64,000 bases of DNA from Hyaloscypha bicolor E (Eukaryota; Ascomycota; Leotiomycetes; Helotiales; Hyaloscyphaceae), in contig NW_020194552.1 of the NCBI RefSeq assembly GCF_002865645.1, positions 1,054,001 to 1,118,000 of the forward strand. Direction: 5' to 3'. Position 1 is the stretch's first letter, and every line of letters starts with the position of its first letter. Below are positions 10,710 through 21,035 of the stretch, one piece after another. The translations under genes and the position numbers were made by a program. Under the pieces are notes generated by a model, which ran no database searches, had not been told where the DNA came from, and saw only the letters and a program-made list of their open reading frames with translations.

Positions 10710-11690
10710 ATGTTCAAGCGCTCTTTCCGATCGACCGACCGCGTGGACAAGGTTGTCAAGTTGAAGAAGTCGTATAGGGATCCCGCGAAGTTGTCGAAAT
10801 TGCAGAAGTCGTTCGATCAGAGCCCGCCAGTCGGGAGGTATGTTGCCGCCGCCTGTTTGTCACAGCCGCGATTGAGGGGGGCTGACGTTTGCGCACACAG
10901 TACTCTGACCTCGCCGGTTGTGACCTTCACGGTCGGCAAGGAAGGGCGGCTCTTTGCAGCCCACGAGGATGTCCTCTCGCTGTCGCCGTTCTTTGCGGCG
11001 GCCTGTAGAGGCCAATTCCTCGAGGCCGAGAGCAAGAGGATCGATCTTCCAGACGAGGAACCTGAGATCTTCTCCTGTGTTCTCGAGTATCTCTATGTAA
11101 GTTTGCCGGGTCCCTGACTTACGGATGTCTGCTAACTACCTCTTTTGTAGAAGGGCGATTATTACCCCCGCTTGATACACAACAAGCGCAAAGGCTCTTG
11201 GGAACTCGAGGACGCTGTGAGTTCACCCAACCCCGAAAATCCTGGTGGCCGCGGATCTGTCGAGGCTACAATCTACATATCCAGCGTGGGCGAACACCTT
11301 TTGAGGGATACTGTCATATACTGTGCGGGAGAGAAGTACGGCCTGGAGGAGCTCAAGCGCCTTGCTCTTCGGAAGCAGGGTCTGCAGAGTGGAATCGAGG
11401 TCTCTACGATTCTTCGCAGCGCGCGGTATGCCTATGACAACACGCCGGACACGGACTCGCGGCTCCGCGCTCATTATCTGGCCCTGATCATTAGATGTCG
11501 CAAGACATTTAAGAGGAGCGGAACCATGCAGACAGAAATGGAGAGTGGCGGTAAACTTTTCTTTGACCTTTTCGTGGCGCTATGCAATCATGTGGATGAC
11601 ATTGTGGAGATGGGGTAAGTCTTGATCCTCGGTATGCTAAAGAAAGTACTGACCTTCTCCAGGAATTCCAAATCTCCCAAGACTATCTAA
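10710..11690 (+). CDS. BTB/POZ-domain protein
   Basis: Model: join(10710..10837, 10901..11096, 11151..11614, 11663..11690), 271 residues, three GT-AG introns of 63, 54 and 48 bases. A basic N-terminus of about 40 residues (KKSYRDPAKLSKLQKSFDQ) precedes a BTB fold: TFTVGKEGRLFAAHEDVLSL, SPFFAAACRGQFLEAESKRI, then LPDEEPEIFSCVLEYLY, the standard strand-helix pattern. The C-terminal part (EKYGLEELKRLALRKQ, then a helix-rich tail) matches the many fungal BTB proteins of unknown function. BTB domains dimerise and often recruit substrates to Cul3 ubiquitin ligases; no kelch or MATH partner domain is present, so a specific role cannot be given. Last exon adds only nine codons. Confidence 0.85.
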
Positions 11691-12733
11691 GGTTGTGTAG
11701 TGTGGCGATAGGTACCCAGCTTGGAGTCAAATTGTTTTGAGGACGCTTGCTATCTCCATCAGATTGGACCATCCGAAATCGTGCTGCCCGCTCCTCGAGG
11801 CGCGCAGTCACGACTTTCCTTTCTCATCACCGAGGTTGGCCGCCTTCCGATGAACAAGAGTAACATTCATCCTCCACTCTTTACCATACCCCCTGCTTTG
11901 CTGTTTGGATTTGATGAACGGAAGGAAATTGCGTTTGCTTTTTGATGTCTTGGGATCTCGGGAGATGTGTCGTTTAATCTTGACTCAGAGGGTCTTGATC
12001 TTCGATGCTATATACTCTCGGGGAAGACTCACCACGGTCGGGCGACCTCTTCGCACCACTCTATCTCCTTTTCTGTTGGGATGCATGGCAATGCTGTAGC
12101 TGTAGTTGTGTTTGTGATCTGAGATCATGAATGGGTAATCCCTAGCGGATCTACCAGACGAGGCCCTCGTCAGCGGCTTTTTAATGAGAGATTCGGCCAC
12201 CTCAAATCGGTTCCCCCTGTCGTGAGGCTCTTGTGAACCGAGGTCAGACTGACACCCCTGAAAGATCAAAAGGCGTAGCTCGCTTCCATTGCCATGTTTT
12301 CCGGTATCTCATTGCGACTTAAGCCTCCTCCATCTAGATTTCGGCGTTTCGTCTTTGCTCATTTCCCCATATTGATATGCCTTTGCCTATTGGTTTCGTT
12401 CGTGGTGTTATGGTTGGTTTCGATGCTTTTGCTTTGAGCAGCCAGCGTTAGGCGGCGAATCATATCCCTGTATCTCGTCCTCAATTCCTGGTTGAGGTCA
12501 TCTGATTTGACGCCACGGCTGTGGCGTTGCTGTTTCGGAGGTTGTTGTCTCGCTTCTGCAGGGGGCCAGGGGTTGCTGTTATGCTTCGCCATATGGTCAA
12601 TGATATGTGGTCAGCTTCAATCGAGACTCAGGATGGCTTGATTGAGGCTTTCTTGGCGTCTCCAGCTGAATAAATACTTTAGAGTCCGCGCACTCTCCTA
12701 GTTCCTTCCTTTTGCATCTCCAATTCCGTCGAA
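11691..12733. other. Intergenic between the BTB and surface-protein genes
   Basis: Contains the presumed 3' untranslated region of the BTB gene and promoter of the next gene. Small frames on both strands lack domains. An AATAAATA motif at about 12669 lies roughly 65 bases before the next ATG and may act as a TATA element. Confidence 0.45.
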
Positions 12734-13894
12734 ATGGACCAAAAGATGCGGTCTTCGATACGCTTCCTCTCTCTGGCAGCGCTGCTGGCTGTAGCACAAA
12801 CTCTTTCTCTCGCGCCTCCAGTACTCCAAGAACGCACTTCGTATAATGGTGGTTGGGCCCTCGCAATCCCAGGAACGAGTTGTCCCGCCGATGCACCAGT
12901 TGCGTGTCCAACAGCTGGAGGAAATGTAAACCCAGCATGTTGTCCCAACGGACAGACGTGTTTTGGCCTCGAGAATCAACATTGTTGTCCGACGAGTTCG
13001 TTCTCACTTCTATAATTCCGCGTCCCCCGCTCAATTCATTGTGTCTTCTGGAAGATTTCTGATAGCAATCGTGCAGACTCCGAGTGCGAAAATGTTGTAA
13101 CAAACTTCCCAGCCTGCGCAAACTCCACATGGAACATGTATGCGCTCTCCTTCTCCTCCCGCACCTTCTTCTGCTGCGAACCAGGACAATACGGCGTCCT
13201 CCCTATTTCTGGTTATACCGGCATCTGCGAGCCTGTCGACCAGCCTGTTGCTTCGTCTCTCGTTGCTACACCTGCGAGCCAAGCTGGCGGGACGGGTGTT
13301 GCGACCGCTGTTCAAGCTCCAAGCACTGGGACAGTGACGAGTACGATGAGGAATGGTGCCTTGACGACGATCTTGACGACGGCTCTGGTGGCCACTGCGA
13401 GTGGCACCGCAACAGGAACAGGAAATGGAAGTCCTGCGAGTACTGCAGGCGCTACTGGTTTTGGGTTCGGGCAGAGTGGAACGGTGACTTTCCACATCTC
13501 GAAAGGAGGCCTCATTGGGATTGTGGTTGTTGCTGTTGTTGTCCTGACTTCCATTATCATATTTTGCGTGTATTGGCGGAAACGGAAAGCGGACAGGAGA
13601 CGAGGAGTAGCAGCGTTGGGGGGTAATGGTGGAGGGGCGGTGTATGCTGGGACTGGCACTCCAATGCGTGCTGCTTTTCCACGGACGGATGACACGAGTC
13701 CTGGTGTTGTGTATGCGCAGCCGGTGGGTGGGAGCCCGGTCGTTCAGCAGGGATATCCACAGCAGGATTATGGGAAGAGTGAGCTGCCATCTCCGGTGAT
13801 GCACGCGAATACTCATCTTGCTGTGTCTCCTAATATGGGGGTGCCGGCATCACGGAGATGGGAGGGCCCATACGGGAGGGTGGAGATGCCATAG
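12734..13894 (+). CDS. Secreted Cys-rich one-pass membrane protein (cell-surface sensor-like)
   Basis: Model: join(12734..12995, 13077..13894), 359 residues, one 81-base intron with a weak donor (GTTCGT) but good frame and acceptor. Signal peptide (SIRFLSLAALLAVAQTLSLA), then a Cys-rich ectodomain containing CPADAPVACPTAGGN, PACCPNGQTCFG and HCCP before the intron and FPACANSTWN and FFCCEPGQYG after it. A Ser/Thr/Ala/Gly-rich stalk follows, then one membrane helix at about residues 230-254 (GGLIGIVVVAVVVLTSIII), a basic stop-transfer (YWRKRKADRRR) and a Gly/Pro-rich cytoplasmic tail. The order resembles fungal wall-stress sensors and related surface proteins of unknown ligand. An internal ATG at 12746 also would give a good signal peptide. 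The opposite strand carries long open frames that are shadows. Confidence 0.8.
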
Positions 13895-14321
13895 TCAGGG
13901 GAATTTCGGGGAGTTTTGGCTTGCACGAGCGAGAGGCGTTACTTGAGGGGCTTTTATCTGAAATTGCTGTCAGCGGGCTTGTATTTATTGCGTTCTTGGG
14001 CTTCTGAATCGCCTTTCTCGAGAGCCGGCGGGCCCGTGTCTCCGGTGCATCAGTGCAGATTTCCAATTTGTTAGTAGATCGGACAAAATGATGCCCGTCA
14101 TGTATGTCTTCTGCTTTCTTAACTTCGCTTGCCTGTTTCGCCCCTCGTTTGGTCCGGTACAGAACGTTGAAGTTAAAGTGAATGTGGCACGTGATGGATT
14201 GTTTACTTCGCCCAAAGCTAGCCGAAATCGCTCCTTTTGAAACATTTGAACTTTCCTACCACTTCCCACCTGCCTCCTCACGAGAATAAGGCCATCGCCG
14301 ACCACTCAGTACCTTCTCAAA
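13895..14321. other. Intergenic
   Basis: No gene visible. A CACGTG motif occurs near 14188. The region carries the 3' end of the surface-protein transcript and the promoter of the F-box-like gene. Confidence 0.45.
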
Positions 14322-15188
14322 ATGGCTGGCCATGCGATGGAGGTTCATTCGACGAGTGCAGCGGCGACCAATGGCGGCAGTGAAGTCCTCAACGTTGATA
14401 TCTGGTTCTTGGTGTTCGAAAAGGTATGCAAGTAATTTACCTTTTGCGCTCTCTATGACATGTCCCTACTAGATGTTCTTGGGAGACCTCGCTGACATTT
14501 ATCTTACAGCTGGTGGAGGGCGTCGAGAATTCCCATTATTGCATGGGACCAGAAGAATTCAAGCTTTACGAGTGGCTTCGAACACTGCGTCTGCTCTCTC
14601 GAGACTTCAACACCATTATCACTCCACACGTGTATGTTGACATTAGCCTCACCGACTATTGGACCATGTGGCGGTTGGTCGATCCATACACCTCTGATTA
14701 TAAAGCAGTAAAGGTGCTTTATCATCGCAAGATTGATTCGGCATTAAGAACCCTTGACCGGGTTAGATTTAGGAGAACATCCTCGCCCACACAAAAGCCC
14801 TCAGTTTCAGACTTTCAGCGAGGAGCCGAAGGAGGATATTCGCGCAGCAATTTTGGATATCATCTGCCAATGTAGACGATTAGATTGTATTTCGTGAGTT
14901 TTCTCATCAATTCCCCCAATGTTTGCAGAAGCTATTCGATACAACTACTGATGTGCTCATGACGGATGGAAGTATTGCTACGCAGACATTGTCGCCCAGC
15001 ATCTGCACGCCGTTCTTAAGAACACTCAACAGTGCAGGTTCTCCACCTACAAAGACCTTGCTATCATTGAGGATTTGGACCTAGAGGCTCGACTGAAGAA
15101 GTTCAATGAGAATCACTGTTCAACAATTGCTCAAATTGAAAAGCATGATGACCCACCGCATCCAGAACATTCTACATCTCAAGTTTGA
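14322..15188 (+). CDS. F-box-like protein (proposed four-exon model)
   Basis: Proposed model: join(14322..14423, 14510..14761, 14805..14886, 14986..15188), 212 residues. Exons 1 and 2 are well supported: the join gives an F-box-like segment NVDIWFLVFEKLVEGV followed by LRTLRLLSRDFNTIITPHVY, the usual start of fungal F-box proteins, which are adaptors of SCF ubiquitin ligases. Reading straight on from exon 2 hits a stop at 14875 in an unlikely sequence. Splicing out a 43-base intron (14762-14804) opens a better frame (SEEPKEDIRAAILDIICQC), and a further intron leads to an open, charged tail (AQHLHAVLKNTQQCRF to STSQV). The last two introns have weak donors, so the 3' half is uncertain; the gene could instead be a truncated or decaying copy. 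Confidence 0.45.
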
Positions 15189-15750
15189 CGCCTAGATATT
15201 GGTGAGATTGGCGTGGGCCACTTCGAGTATTGTGGCGAGAGGTTCCCAGCCAATAATACACTCCCCCTTTTTTTCTTCGCTTATTTCTCGCTTCCAAGCT
15301 AGCCTTGGCACAACCATGAGAAAGACTTCACATTTCCCCTGCATTTGCCTAGCTGGCTTAGCTCCCCCCTAGTTTGTGTGTGTATTGAGATCATATAATA
15401 GAGTTCTTACGTGAACAGTTATGGGGATTGAAATAGCCGTGTTCAAAGGAAGGAGTTATCCGGACGCTAAGCTAGGCGCTTCTCCATGGGCAGGTCGCAT
15501 CGAGTTTCAATCTATTTGAGGAGGAGAACATGACTCATGATGAGTCTAGGTCTCCCAATTCCTGACTCTGTGCTTGCCTCTTCTTCACATCCATTCAATC
15601 ACACTTAAAAACACCAAGCCCAGCCACTCAATTGTGGGTCTCAAGCCCTCTCCAGTCGACACAAATACATAATCAAAGTCAAGAGTTAAGTAAAACAAAC
15701 CCACACCGCTTTCTGCAAATCACTATTAGTCAATCATGTTATGATCAACA
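15189..15750. other. Intergenic
   Basis: No reading frame of note on either strand and no repeat recognised. Normal base composition. Confidence 0.45.
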
Positions 15751-16863
15751 ATGTCTTTCCACAAAGAAATAAAAGCCGTAGCCTCCCCCGTCCAGGGGCC
15801 AACCGGAGGTAAACACCATCCCTCTCCGAACCCTCCGTCCCACGCACATACTCGTCAAAATCCACTCCGCCGCCATTAACCTAACAGACTAATATTGTAC
15901 CTTCTATAGCCCGCTCGCGAAACCATTCTGCATCGTGGGCTGCAACTACGTCGGCACGGTCGTCCAAATCGGCTCCGAAGTAACTAAGCCTTTCCAGATC
16001 GGCGACCAGGTCTACGGTGCCACCACGACTTAAACCGAGACCAAGTTTATGATGGCGTGTTTATTGAATATGCTATGGTGAAAGGAGATGTTACTATGCA
16101 TGCTCCTGCAATCTTGGAGATGGAAGACCATTGCACTATTCCAATCACCTCCGGCAAACATTTGGAAATAGCTTTGCCTGGAGAAGGAAAGGGAAATAAC
16201 GAATTATTACTGATTTATGGCTGATACACTAATTTCGGAAGTCTCGGGATACACTTCGCAAAATTAGCGGGATATAAAGTGATTGTTACCTGCTCGCCAC
16301 GCAATAACGAGCCCGTTAAATCCCGCGATGCGGACGAGGTACCTGATTACAATGATCCAGAACGGCCAGAAAGGGTGAGGAAATTAACAGAGAATAAACT
16401 AAAGAATGTTTGTGATACGATATACGAGGCCGACAAGTGTTGTGAGGCGTTGAGTAGTGAGGATGAGATGTCATTTCTCGAGTATTTTGTGGAATGATGA
16501 CTCTTTTCCGGGAGAGGGCTGAAGGAAAGCAATACGTTGATGTACACGATGCTTGGGGAGAGATTCTACAAGTATGATGACGAGTGGCCGGCAAGTGGGA
16601 AGAATTGGGAGTTTGCGAAGATGTGGATGGGGTTGACAGAGAAAGTTGGTCTCGGAGGGGAAGATCAAGCGCACCCGAGGAGAATTGAGGTTGTTGGACT
16701 GGAAGGGATTTTGAAGGGGACCGAGGAGTTGAAGACGGAGAAAGTTAGGGGTGAGAAGTTGGTATATCGGATTTCAGATAAGCTCCAAATGGGAGAGGGC
16801 CGCCACAGCCTGAGTGTTGAAATAGGGGGCGGGGTTGGTGCGGGGTTACCCTTTGAAATGTAG
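15751..16863 (+). pseudogene. Decayed MDR oxidoreductase (trans-enoyl-reductase type)
   Basis: Translations in different frames give consecutive pieces of a fungal medium-chain dehydrogenase/reductase: MSFHKEIKAVASPVQGPTGG, then after a frame change at about 15802 NTIPLRTLRPTHILVKIHSA, then IVGCNYVGTVVQIGSEVTKP and FQIGDQVYGA, a stop at 16031-16033, another frame change at about 16040-16058, then FIEYAMVKGDV, the cofactor-binding LLLIYG with a stop at 16222-16224, FGSLGIHFAKLAGYKVIVTC, two stops at 16495-16500 and finally YTMLGERFYKY and VVGLEGILKGTEELKTEKVR and GEKLVYRI. Order and completeness show a once full-length enzyme of the LovC/ToxD-like enoyl-reductase group, NADPH-dependent. At least two frameshifts and three stop sites make it non-functional. 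The short 3' frames are remnants, not independent genes. Confidence 0.85.
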
Positions 16864-17120
16864 CACATGAAATTGAAGACGAAAAGTTGAAATGGTTTTC
16901 AAGTGTATCGACTTATCAGTGGCGAGAAAGAAATCTAAGATTCATTTTCGAGCAATTTTTGAGCCAAGGGAAACTTCTCAAAATGAATATTGTGATTGAC
17001 TCCCACGCCCACGTGATCCCTCCAAACAGCTCAATCTCGGCAAAATTCTCACATCGTTCAACCTCACACCTCACATCTTAGCAGGCCTTTCCCTACTTTA
17101 TCCAATCGATCCGCAACACA
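16864..17120. other. Intergenic, promoter of the Rossmann-fold gene
   Basis: Short spacer between the pseudogene and the next gene. A CCCACGTGATC motif (CACGTG core) lies near 17010. No coding frame supported. Confidence 0.4.
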
Positions 17121-18108
17121 ATGGTATGTTCTCAAAGATTGGAAACAGATGACTATTGACAGTCTGGATAGCTCGTCACCGAAACCCAGCCCGCGAAGGT
17201 AGATCTCCTAATCCTTGGAGCAGGATGGACGTCAACCTTCCTCATCCGTCTCCTCGAGAAAGACAAAATTTCATACGCTGCAACTACCACCACCGGTCGA
17301 GACGGAACATACAAATTCAAGTTCTCAGAGCCTTCTTCCTCCGAGTCAGATTCATCCATGGACAGCCTCCACCAATACGCCGCGCTGCCCCCCGCGGAAA
17401 CTATCCTCATCACTTTCCCCATCAAATCCAAAGCCGGAACTCGGTTTCTCGTGGAGTCATTTATCCAGACTCACGACAAAGATCACGAACCCTATCAATG
17501 GATCCAACTTGGCAGCACAGGCATCTGGTCCATCGAAGGTCAGGAGACCTGGGTCACGAGACACAGCAAGTACAATACCGCTGATGCGAGAGCGGTGGCT
17601 GAAGATGCGTTGCTGGAGCTGGGTGGATGTGTACTGGATCTTGCGGGCCTGTGGGGTGGAGAGAGGATGGTGAAGCATTGGGTTGATCGCGTTGCTTCTA
17701 CTAAGGAGATGTTGAGGAGTAAAAAAAGTCTGCATATGATTCACGGGGAGGACGTATCTCGAGCGATTATTGCGGTGCATAACATGTTTAAGCACGCTGA
17801 GGGGCAGAGATTTGTAAGTTCTGGGAATGGATCAACTCGTGGATCGGATTGGCTGACAAAATATACAGATGCTGACGGATCTCTTTGTCTACGATTGGTG
17901 GTCTTTGATCCTTGGTTTCTGTGGTGAAATTGATGTTGGGAATGAGAATGATGCAAGGGCAAAGAAGCAGATTAAGTGGATTGGGGAATTGATGGAGGAG
18001 AGCGGGGTGAGAGCGCTGCCGAGGAGTAGGGATATGCTTGGAAGGTGCTATGATACGAGGGAGTTTTGGACGACATTTGGGATTATGCCTACAAGAGCGA
18101 GGCTATAA
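17121..18108 (+). CDS. NAD(P)-binding Rossmann-fold protein (YeeZ/epimerase-like), first exon is ATG only
   Basis: Model: join(17121..17123, 17172..17813, 17869..18108), 294 residues. The long middle exon opens with LVTETQPAKVDLLILGAGWT: strand 1 and the glycine-rich dinucleotide loop GAGWTSTFLIRLL expected at the very N-terminus of this atypical SDR group. No ATG lies in frame near it, but the bases just before are ATG followed at once by GTATGT, a branch-like GACTATTGAC and a TAG acceptor at 17171, giving M-LVTETQ. The rest shows LPPAETILITFPIKSKAG, WIQLGSTGIWS, LHMIHGEDVSRAIIAVHNMF (the epimerase-like C-terminal substrate region) and a tail after the 55-base second intron. Probably a soluble oxidoreductase or epimerase-like protein; substrate unknown. 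Next to the dead MDR gene on the same strand. Confidence 0.75.
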
Positions 18109-18548
18109 GACGTCTCCGGAAAGGTAGACATCTCAAAATGTCATTGATTCCTCCCAAATTTACACTGACTCGGCCATGCCATCTGCTTGAATACCTGAAA
18201 CTTAAATGGGGGTGAAGGGCAATGAAAAACATTATCACATCTACGCAACAGAAATATTTTTCAAATTAAATATTCATATAGGTAGGGGCACTCGAAGGAC
18301 ACCGACAAAGTATATGAGAGGGAAGGGAACAACATCTTCAGGAGTCTGAAGCACATTTCTACTGATCACGTGCCAGGGTGTCTCTCGCGATCCTCAACTA
18401 CCTCTGAAGCTAACTCTGGGAGCCTGGATCACGAATACGAACCGACTCCCTTACCTTATCTCGATCAACCTACTGACAGCATTGATTTCTCGGTGTCACA
18501 TCGACTTCACCTCGGTTTCAACTTTCCCATACCAACAGAAGATACACC
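18109..18548. other. Intergenic
   Basis: No domain-bearing frame. The open frame at 18370-18597 overlaps the proposed start of the next gene in another frame and is not supported. Confidence 0.4.
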
Positions 18549-19401
18549 ATGGAGCCCCCGCCCGGAGAGTCTGATCCTGAGTTTGAGCCTCGGGTGAACC
18601 AAAGTTCGGTTTTGAACGTAAATGTGCGGAAACGGATATGGGAGTCGTGATGTCAAAATAATTTCCCAATTTCTCCACCACAGCCCCTGATACCTAAAAG
18701 CCTATAAGTATCACTACATTTCTCTCACCTCAGAACTTCTGGATCACCAAATTCAACCCCATCTATCACTTACATCATCCAACCCGTCAAAACATACCCC
18801 AAGCAAATATTTCCTCAGCAGACGACCAATACGAGGCCCAGAGCGATGAAGTCATTGGCGGCGCACCAGCAGGAGATGCCCAAGACAACGACTACGTCTC
18901 CCGCACCTGCCAGAAGCAAGGTCCTATCCCAGTGCAATCTGACAATGATACCGTCGACGACCCGACCGATGGCGCGACTACGGATAGTGATGAGCAGCTA
19001 GGTATGTCTCCTCTTCTCTTCTTACTCCCCTTTGCGCTCTTGTTCCCTCCTGCATCGGAAAAGGGTAAGGACATATAAGCATGGGAAGAGGCTGACGACA
19101 CGCAGCTCGAGACGACGACGAAGCAATTGACTCGTCTAATATCGTAGATGGGCGGACCGGAGGCGCGAAGCCTTCAGGCGGGTACCGCGAGCCTGGCGAT
19201 GAGGAGGGCTTGGGGGTCCAGAGGATGGGGCGAGTTCTGGGCGGCAGTAGATCATTATCAACACATGATTATGATTGTTTAGAGCTTCTGTTCGGACATC
19301 TGTGGATGTTGAATGTTCAGGCCTGTATTTGTAGATTAGAGATGTTAAGATCGATAGATGGCCGTGGGGTATATTTGAATATACAAATGTCGTATATTTG
19401 A
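18549..19401 (+). CDS. Small acidic hypothetical protein (tentative model)
   Basis: Tentative model: join(18549..18593, 18734..19001, 19106..19401), 202 residues. The middle exon reads ADDQYEAQSDEVIGGAPAGD and continues with an Asp/Glu/Thr-rich stretch ending DPTDGATTDSDEQL; the GTATGT donor at 19002 and CAG acceptor at 19105 join it in frame to RDDDEAIDSSNIVDGRTGG and GYREPGDEEGLGVQRMGRVL. The first exon (MEPPPGESDPEFEPR) is linked by a 140-base intron in the right phase. The protein is predicted disordered and acidic, with no known domain. The last 50 residues look less biased and could be non-coding read-through. Convergent with bcs1 at 233 bases. Not a recognised family. Confidence 0.35.
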
Positions 19402-19634
19402 AAAGTTCTGGCCTTTGCTCGTGCATCCCGGGGGACGTGACTTTGAGTAGCTCGGCTTGACTATTGAAAGTTCTAAACTTTGTCGGGACTTCGAGAGTTC
19501 CTGGTATTCGAAATTCTCGCTCATTCCTTGAACATTTGGGCGCTGGTTTGATAATGAGTTGTGTATTTGTACAGTGGTATCTTTTATGTACACGCCTAAG
19601 TATGTTGTTCCAACATTGCCAGAGACATGCAGCC

Positions 19635-21035
19635 TCACGCTGGTAGTTTCAACGCGCCTGGTTGTGCCGTCTCGGGCTCGTAGATTCTGGGTATCAATCC
19701 TTCCGCCATCTCAATTGCCCCATTCATGTTGTCCTTATTCGTTATGAACAATCCCTGGATTGCTGCTGTACTCGTCTGCCGTCTTGCTCCTTCATGCCAA
19801 ACGCCTTCCTCATCGGGTATCAATCTCAATTGTTCCAGCCTTTCCAGGAACAATGCTCTCCCTTCTGATTGTACATCAATGTCACCGTAGAATCGATCCC
19901 ACATCTCAGCCGCCTGGTATCTTGTAGCCAAACCAATTCTAACCGTCATATCCACTCTCCCAGGCCTAATCAACGCCTCGTCCAGTCGATCAATATGGTT
20001 CGTAGTAAGAAACGCAATCCGTTCCTCCCCAGCAGCCACTCCATCCAACGCATTCAGAAGCCCCGAAAACGTCACCGTAGCCCCATTGTACCCATCCGCG
20101 TCCGTCTGCCTCCTATTCATAAACGCCGCATCCGCATCCTCCAGCAGTAATATTGTCCTCCGCGGCAACTTCGTGAGCAGCAGGGCCAACTTGTCATCCT
20201 GCATGCCCCTCTCACTCAAATTGATAATCGCAACCCCGAAGTCCAGCTCCCCAGCCAGCGCCTGGATGAACGAGCTCTTCCCACTCCCCGGCGGCCCATA
20301 CAGCAGGTATCCCCTCCTATACGGTATGCCCCGGTCGACGTACCACTGCTGCCGACCTAGGAAATCCTTCACATCGTCCACGATGCGCTCTTTGATCCCT
20401 TGGTCTAGTATCACAGAGTTGAGAGGCCTCTTCCGTCGCGCGTCCCCGAATTGTATCCACTCTATCCCCTTAGATGCCCACATCACCGTCTTCCCTGATT
20501 GTGCTGCGCGTTCCAGGTGCAATGCCTCCGCGAATATGTCTTCAAATATGTTCCTGTGTGCGTACAATGTGGTAAAGGTAACCGTCTCATGGGGCTCTCC
20601 CGTAGTATGGTTGTGGCTACTTTGCTTCTCCCGGTCGATCTGGATGAATGCGTTTTTATACCGGATGATATGTTTGCCATAGCCTGATTGTGCGTGGAAC
20701 TTGACTGGAGGGACGGACCCGTCTGCTGTCCTCTGAACACGGGTTTTCATCGAAAGGTGGTGGATTCTCGTCAGGCGTGATGTGATGAAACCTCTTTCTT
20801 GCGGACGTGGGATGGATAGCCAGGCGAGTATCCACTGGTAGCTTTCGTCTTGTTTCGAGATTTCGAGATCGACGAGCAGGCGTTGCTTTATAAGTGACGC
20901 GCTCTTGATGACCCAGCGCCGGCCGAGTGCTGCTGCTGCTCCCAGCCCTGCAAGACCGAGGCCGCCGGCAAATAGAGGGTTTTCGAACAATGAATCGAGC
21001 GGGAGGAAGGATCGCGGCGGTGACGGGTTCGACAT
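19635..21035 (-). CDS. bcs1: Bcs1-like AAA ATPase (mitochondrial complex III assembly)
   Basis: Single-exon gene, 466 residues, the usual length for Bcs1. Bcs1 sits in the mitochondrial inner membrane and translocates the folded Rieske iron-sulphur protein into complex III. A membrane segment lies at residues 20-38 (PLFAGGLGLAGLGAAAALG) followed by basic residues typical of its internal targeting signal; the BCS1_N domain spans about 40-215 (SIPRPQERGFITSRLTRIHH, YAHRNIFEDIFAEAL). The AAA module has Walker A GPPGSGKS at 247-254, Walker B ILLLEDAD at 295-302, sensor TTN at 344-346 and the arginine-finger motif RPGR at 357-360. All catalytic residues are intact. The lack of introns contrasts with its neighbours. 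A fungus can carry several Bcs1 paralogues, so orthology to the essential gene is inferred. Confidence 0.9.
   Translation of the reverse strand: MSNPSPPRSFLPLDSLFENPLFAGGLGLAGLGAAAALGRRWVIKSASLIKQRLLVDLEISKQDESYQWILAWLSIPRPQERGFITSRLTRIHHLSMKTRVQRTADGSVPPVKFHAQSGYGKHIIRYKNAFIQIDREKQSSHNHTTGEPHETVTFTTLYAHRNIFEDIFAEALHLERAAQSGKTVMWASKGIEWIQFGDARRKRPLNSVILDQGIKERIVDDVKDFLGRQQWYVDRGIPYRRGYLLYGPPGSGKSSFIQALAGELDFGVAIINLSERGMQDDKLALLLTKLPRRTILLLEDADAAFMNRRQTDADGYNGATVTFSGLLNALDGVAAGEERIAFLTTNHIDRLDEALIRPGRVDMTVRIGLATRYQAAEMWDRFYGDIDVQSEGRALFLERLEQLRLIPDEEGVWHEGARRQTSTAAIQGLFITNKDNMNGAIEMAEGLIPRIYEPETAQPGALKLPA

Noticed and set aside
10232..11117. Long overlapping frames (181 and 228 codons) around the BTB gene start
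   Set aside because: The first lies in the CT-rich leader. The second reads into the BTB coding frame, but from an upstream non-ATG or leader start and through an intron; the ATG at 10710 with splicing explains the protein.
13031..13816. 261-codon minus-strand frame, and other antisense frames at 12597-13130 and 13312-13695
   Set aside because: Antisense shadows of the Cys-rich surface-protein gene, whose signal peptide, cysteines, stalk and membrane helix are clear.
16537..16863. Stand-alone gene of 108 codons
   Set aside because: It is the C-terminal piece of the decayed MDR oxidoreductase and is in frame with the preceding piece across the stops at 16495-16500.
17156..17673. Two plus-strand frames of 142 and 152 codons
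   Set aside because: Out-of-frame shadows of the Rossmann-fold gene.
1766..18108. Secondary-metabolite cluster (P450, transporter, enoyl reductase, Rossmann-fold protein)
   Set aside because: No polyketide synthase, peptide synthetase or terpene synthase, the reductase is dead, and unrelated BTB, F-box and surface-protein genes intervene.
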